Origin: Cryptomeria japonica
Taxonomy: Eukaryota; Streptophyta; Pinopsida; Cupressales; Cupressaceae
Assembly: GCF_030272615.1 (NCBI RefSeq)
Contig: NC_081415.1
Span: 187,253,233 to 187,317,232, forward strand
Reading direction: 5' to 3'
Length of the DNA: 64,000 nt
The notes beneath the pieces are model-generated. The model was not told the origin of the DNA and made no database searches. It worked only from the letters and a program-made list of their open reading frames with translations. Shown one piece after another: positions 60,180 to 64,000 of the stretch; the stretch's first letter is position 1, and every line of letters starts with the position of its first letter. A program made the translations under genes and the position numbers.

Positions 60180-61045
60180 CGTGCGGTTTTGGAGCCAGAA
60201 TAGCTACAACCTTCCACTTACGCTTCCGCCATTATTATTCTACTTAATCATGCGAATCTGCTTCTCATTGTTACTGTCATTGGGTACACTTGCCAAAAAA
60301 AAAATGGTGTCAGATTAAACCATACAGAAGTAAAAGCAACCAAAAAAAATTATAATCGATATAAATCACTCAATGTAGATCATGACCCATTTACCATAAT
60401 GGAATTACACGGCAATAAATCATCAAGCTGAAAAGGAATAGATTTCATTTGGGTTGCTGAACCCAATAGCCAAAGAAATGACAATCGAAACAAGGAAATG
60501 AAAATGAAATACCCTAAATAGGACATCACTTGATTTGTTCATTGAGAGCGGCTTCACAAGGATTTGAAAACCTTTGTCTATGCAGTTAGACTTAATGTGA
60601 TAAATGGTATTTTATCTTGTGTCTTTTTGTTCTGGATGTCTGAGACAGCGCCCAGGCCATGAAAAATCATGTTTCAATGACATACCTACTTTCATGGCTC
60701 TACTCCAACAATCCGTGACCTGCACCTCCCATGTCACAAATGGGAAAATGAATACATCATGCTCTTTTTTGATATGGTTGGGTGGGAAAGAATTTTTTTT
60801 TAAAAATGGCATGCTGAAAACAATTTTAAATCCTGACATTGTTGCTCGTGACGTCATGACCATGAGAGTGGCCAACAAATCTTAGGCGCGTGCAAATACT
60901 TTTCGCCAATCGCAAAATGGCAACATACCTCCACGTCATCCCGCTGGTGGGTCCGAGAATGTGTCTCATGGCATCATGGGAGGGCATGCGATTTTGGAGC
61001 AGCATCATCCCATCGCATGTTGTTTTGGAGCCAGAATAGCTACAG
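60180..61045 (+). repeat. Segment bounded by two direct copies of GGTTTTGGAGCCAGAATAGC
   Basis: GTGCGGTTTTGGAGCCAGAATAGCTACAACC-type sequence occurs at about 60180-60211 and again, with GTTG for GCGG, at about 61017-61047, in the same orientation. A shorter ATTTTGGAGCAGCATC lies near 60990. The enclosed 810 bp has no recognised domain; the overlapping frames 60604-60885 (plus) and 60878-60612 (minus) are not supported as genes. Confidence 0.5.
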
Positions 61046-61325
61046 CCTATGAAATCCACGCAAAACCCTCTCATTCTAATAAAAAATAGATTCTTTGAGT
61101 ACAAGGAATACTGAATAGATTCTATTTGCATCACCTCCCAAATTTATTTTATCATCATTTTTAAAAATATTTTATTTATTTTATTAATATTAAAAATCAA
61201 TTTAGTTAGTAAAAAAAATTAAGTTGTATTCAAACTTAAATTGTTTCTTTCAATATTTTTTGTTTTGAAAGGCATCGTCTTACACATTCTTTTTATTATT
61301 AATATATGCATTTTTCTAATAATAC
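61046..61325 (+). repeat. R1 copy e, left part
   Basis: TCACCTCCCAAATTTATTTTATCA (about 61131) to TCTTTTTATTATTAATATATGCATTTTTCTAAT (about 61287-61320) matches copies b and c. It is interrupted by the LINE fragment and resumes at about 62165. Confidence 0.75.
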
Positions 61326-62164
61326 ACAAATTGCAATAAAGCTTTCATTTAAAGAGAGTGAATATTCTTTGGTAGCAATCCAATTAGGATTCACCACCAA
61401 GACATCCATAGTTAACTCTTTGTCCTTCCACATGATACCAATTCCACTTGCCGATCCAATAGATTGTTGAAAGAACCCATTCCACCATTTGTAGTATGCC
61501 AGAATTTTTGACCCCCCTCACCTAACAATTTTGTTTCCCGAAGAAAGAAAAAATTTGTGGACATTATCTAGATTTGAAGCCTAACTAGGCATCTCTTGTC
61601 AGGGGCCCTGAGACCCCTGACATTCCAAGTGACGATCTTTATTGTTTCCCAAGGGAGGGATCTCCTCCCTTGGTACTTGATAGAAACTTTTTAATGCTAG
61701 TATAATTCCTTTTTGTGGCTTCTTGTTCCCTTAATTTTTTTAGTGATTTCTTGCCTTTCCTTTCTTTTCGTGCCCCAATTTCAAAAATCTTGATGCCTTT
61801 GTCATGGATTGCGAGATGCATCTATCCTCAATGGTGTCTAGTTGATCTTCTGCCATTTCCTCATCCAACTCCTCAACAAGCTCATTGGGATTGTCACATA
61901 AAATGGTATTGTCATTCACCATGTCACTATCTATCTATTTCTCCCCCATCAAAACATTTTCTGTGCAAGCCAAAGTATTTCCTTCATTCTATTTAATTAA
62001 GGCATTATACCTATTTTGTTGAGGATATCTCACATCCTTGGGACCATCTTCCTTGCATGATTTGGCTAAGTTTTGAGACATATTTGTCTTTTGTCCCAAG
62101 GGGAATTCTCACTTCCCTGTCGAATGATTCCTTTTGCCACATTGCAGACAAAAAAACCTTTCTT
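61326..62164 (-). pseudogene. LINE ORF1 end and endonuclease relic
   Basis: Minus-strand LINE fragment. From the right: RFFCLQCGKRNHSTGK (about 62155-62105) resembles a CCHC knuckle of ORF1, with the last Cys lost. A decayed, charged region follows (61922-61639, with KERKGKKSLKKLREQEATK). The endonuclease/exonuclease/phosphatase domain starts near 61650 with KIVTWNVRGLRAPDKRCLV; the Asn of WNVRG is the conserved metal-site residue. It continues with LRETKL (catalytic Glu) and, in another frame, ASGIGIMWKDKELTMDVLV and NPNWIATKEYSL (to about 61375). RT is absent. Confidence 0.83.
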
Positions 62165-62566
62165 CTTTTTAGTTAAGAAAACAAGATAAATATTTATCAT
62201 TTTTAGTCTAAATAATACATAAAATTGCTCTTAGTTGTTTAATCATTGAAGTGAATGATGTTTAAATAGAATAAATCATTATATAGAATACTAAAGAAGA
62301 TTAAGCTAAGCAGAGAAATACCACTAAAAAACAAGTCAAATCTAAAGAAGTAAACAACAAATAAACTCACTTGTTTTGTTTGAACCAACAACATATAGTA
62401 GTATTGTGGGTGTCCAAATATTAATTGTCGATCCTCTATTGTGGTCTTCATAGTGCTATAGGGCTCAAATAACTAAACCGTACAAGCCATATATTCATTT
62501 CAAATAACTTACTCACGTCAAATAAGTTTTAATAATGAAAGGGTTGTAGTTAATTGTTAAGAATAA
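62165..62566 (+). repeat. R1 copy e, middle part
   Basis: Resumes at AAGATAAATATTTATCATTTTTAG (about 62184) and matches copy c (47264-47645) and copy a through AACAAGTCAAATC, GTCGATCCTCTATTGTGG and TAAGAATAA. It stops at the MITE insertion point. Confidence 0.78.
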
Positions 62567-62568
62567 TA

Positions 62569-63048
62569 GGGGAGATGATCCAGTAGTTGTGCACCCTAAC
62601 TACATGCTTTTCAATATCCTACATGGAAATTTCAAATCACTCCCAATTTTTTACAGTAGCTTACTTGGCAAGTCCCCTTCTTAAAACTAAGCTTTCAAAG
62701 TCACATCATCAAATATGATACCACATTAGCATGCTTTTTGCCAAGGTGTCCAAAACAACCCCAAAAAAAGTGAGACCAATAGTCGTGAAAAAGAGGCCCC
62801 AATAATTGTGTAGCTAACATGACATCACATGATTGGATTCTTTTTACAACTAATGGTACATTTTATTCAACTATTGGTAGTCATCATCAACAATAACAAC
62901 TTTAAAATCACAACTATTGGTGCAATGTTGTCAAAAAAATTGGACATTAAATTAACAAGTATGAGTATCAAATCAACAAGTATGTGTATTAAATCAACAA
63001 CTTCTATCACAACAACTAGAATGCATTCAACTATTGGGTCCTCTCCCC
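62569..63048. mobile_element. 480-bp MITE with TA target duplication
   Basis: Terminal inverted repeats: left GGGGAGATGATCCAGTAGTTG, right (reverse complement) GGGGAGAGGACCCAATAGTTG, 3 mismatches. TA flanks both sides (62567-62568 and 63049-63050). In copies a and c of the host repeat the sequence AAGAATAA runs on without this segment into the ATACCATCC phrase, giving two empty sites. TA duplications point to the Tc1/mariner superfamily, although the termini are not those of typical Stowaway elements. The interior is non-coding and repeats an AACTATTGG motif. Confidence 0.85.
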
Positions 63049-63050
63049 TA

Positions 63051-63650
63051 GTATGCTCCTTGATTATACCACCCACCAAAATTTAAATTGGAAAAACATT
63101 TAAAATCTAATATAATCCAAATTTTTTCTTCTTTTTTTTCAAATCTCAATCTACAAAAGAACCTATGCTACCTTAAGGGTGAGCATACCATTCAAACACC
63201 AAAGTAGTTCAAAAAAGTAAGAGACGGGCAATATTTACCTCTCATTTTGATTTTGCTAAAATCATGATTTCTCCAATTCTATCCAAAAAGACGAAGTGGA
63301 ATCCCAAACACAATGTAAATGCCTCTTGATATTCACAATCCAATACAATCTTCAGGCTCATCTAATCCATAACAATTACAATCCACCAATTTTTGAAAAT
63401 TTTCAAGAAGAGGGTTTGACAACCCAATTTTCCCAAAATGCAAGAATGAAAATAAAACTAAGTTTCTTTTCCTTTATGCCATTTTTCCAATTTTCAATTT
63501 ATTTATTTATTTTTATTTCTAATTTATTTTTTTCTCAAAAATGTACTTCATAAAATTTTAAATGCCTAACTCATTTTTTTTGCAATTTAAAAATAAAACT
63601 AATTAAATCAATTCAAATACTTTCCTATACCAATGAAATAAATACAATTT
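63051..63650 (+). repeat. R1 copy e, right part
   Basis: Resumes with GTATGCTCCTTGATTATACC, matching 47652 onward. From 63383 the block CCACCAATTTTTGAAAATTT to AATCAATTCAAATACTTTC matches 25261-25495 of copy b. It supplies the link between the middle block of copies a and c and the end block of copy b. Confidence 0.75.
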
Positions 63651-63879
63651 AAATATTAATTATGTAGTGCCCCTACCCTAGTCAACTTTGTAAAACTAGT
63701 TTGACCTTGGTTGACTTTTTATGTGGCATTCTTGGATGGTTGATTTACCATGATGTAATGTTGTAGTAAGATATTATGATTATTGTGCATACCTGTTAAT
63801 GTGCTTTCACATCGATTCTTATGTAAGTTTAATTGTTCTCCTGATTCTTGTTATTAATCTCGAGCTAACACCTTCATTA

Positions 63880-63908
63880 AATATATATATAAATAAATAA
63901 ATAAATAA

Positions 63909-63982
<74 letters not shown>
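63880..63982. repeat. (AT)n and (AAAT)n microsatellite
   Basis: Short AT run, then AAAT units (about 63890-63913), then an (AT)n run to 63982 close to the window end. No gene is seen from 63651 onward. Confidence 0.93.
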
Positions 63983-63984
<2 letters not shown>

Positions 63985-64000
63985 TTGTGTGACTCTTGGT

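Noticed and set aside
60604-60885. 93-residue plus-strand frame with a minus-strand twin
   Set aside because: Both strands are open over the same interval, with no motif and no neighbouring gene signals.

Overview
This window looks like intergenic DNA from the nuclear genome of a seed plant with a large, transposon-rich genome. Evidence for a plant: copia LTRs of the TGTT...AACA type followed by initiator-methionine tRNA primer sites (TGGTATCAGAG), Sirevirus-like and Tat/Athila-like retrotransposons, plant-type LINEs, and degenerate CCCTAAA tracts. A gymnosperm would fit the gene-free, heavily decayed landscape, but the sequence does not settle the species. I found no convincing intact host gene, tRNA or rRNA. 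Every recognisable coding region is a transposable-element relic with stops and frameshifts.

Layout. 1-2989: 3' half of a Sirevirus-like copia element (RT, RNase H, repeated polypurine tracts, 3' LTR), abutting a minus-strand LINE RT relic (3000-4180). 4900-6180: first copy of a dispersed non-coding repeat, here called R1 (others at 24340-25560, 46670-47770, 50765-51840 and 61005-63650). 7480-8345: minus-strand Ty3 integrase/C-terminal relic. 9430-10889: minus-strand copia gag, primer site and 5' LTR. 12855-23500: a block of Tat/Athila-like Ty3 relics, namely gag fused by deletion to integrase, a run of GGTTCAA hairpins, a 3.3-kb accessory reading frame of unknown function, then protease, a G-patch motif, RT and the start of RNase H. 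26130-27000: a possible LTR end, then a promoter-like segment with a candidate short intron. 27511-29602: minus-strand Sirevirus-like element with a coiled-coil and four-zinc-knuckle gag, primer site and LTR.

30384-32473: a complete 2.08-kb LTR element (both LTRs, 5-bp target duplication) lacking any recognisable protein. 33830-41390: a foldback structure with arms of about 1.25-1.3 kb, bordered by GA-rich and CT-rich tracts, with a truncated copia nested inside. 41391-46085: a copia relic whose left LTR, gag and protease resemble one family while its right LTR belongs to another. 47775-49830: plus-strand LINE RT and zf-RVT relic. 53290-57830: several CT/GA tracts around a 1.2-kb inverted-repeat element built of 84-bp tandem units, and a 53-bp repeat hairpin. 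58000-64000: AT-rich DNA, an R1 copy interrupted by a LINE endonuclease fragment and by a 480-bp TA-flanked MITE.

Nothing here forms a working host pathway. What can be read is the insertion history: several insertions can be dated relative to each other because other copies of the host repeat within the window supply the uninterrupted sequence.
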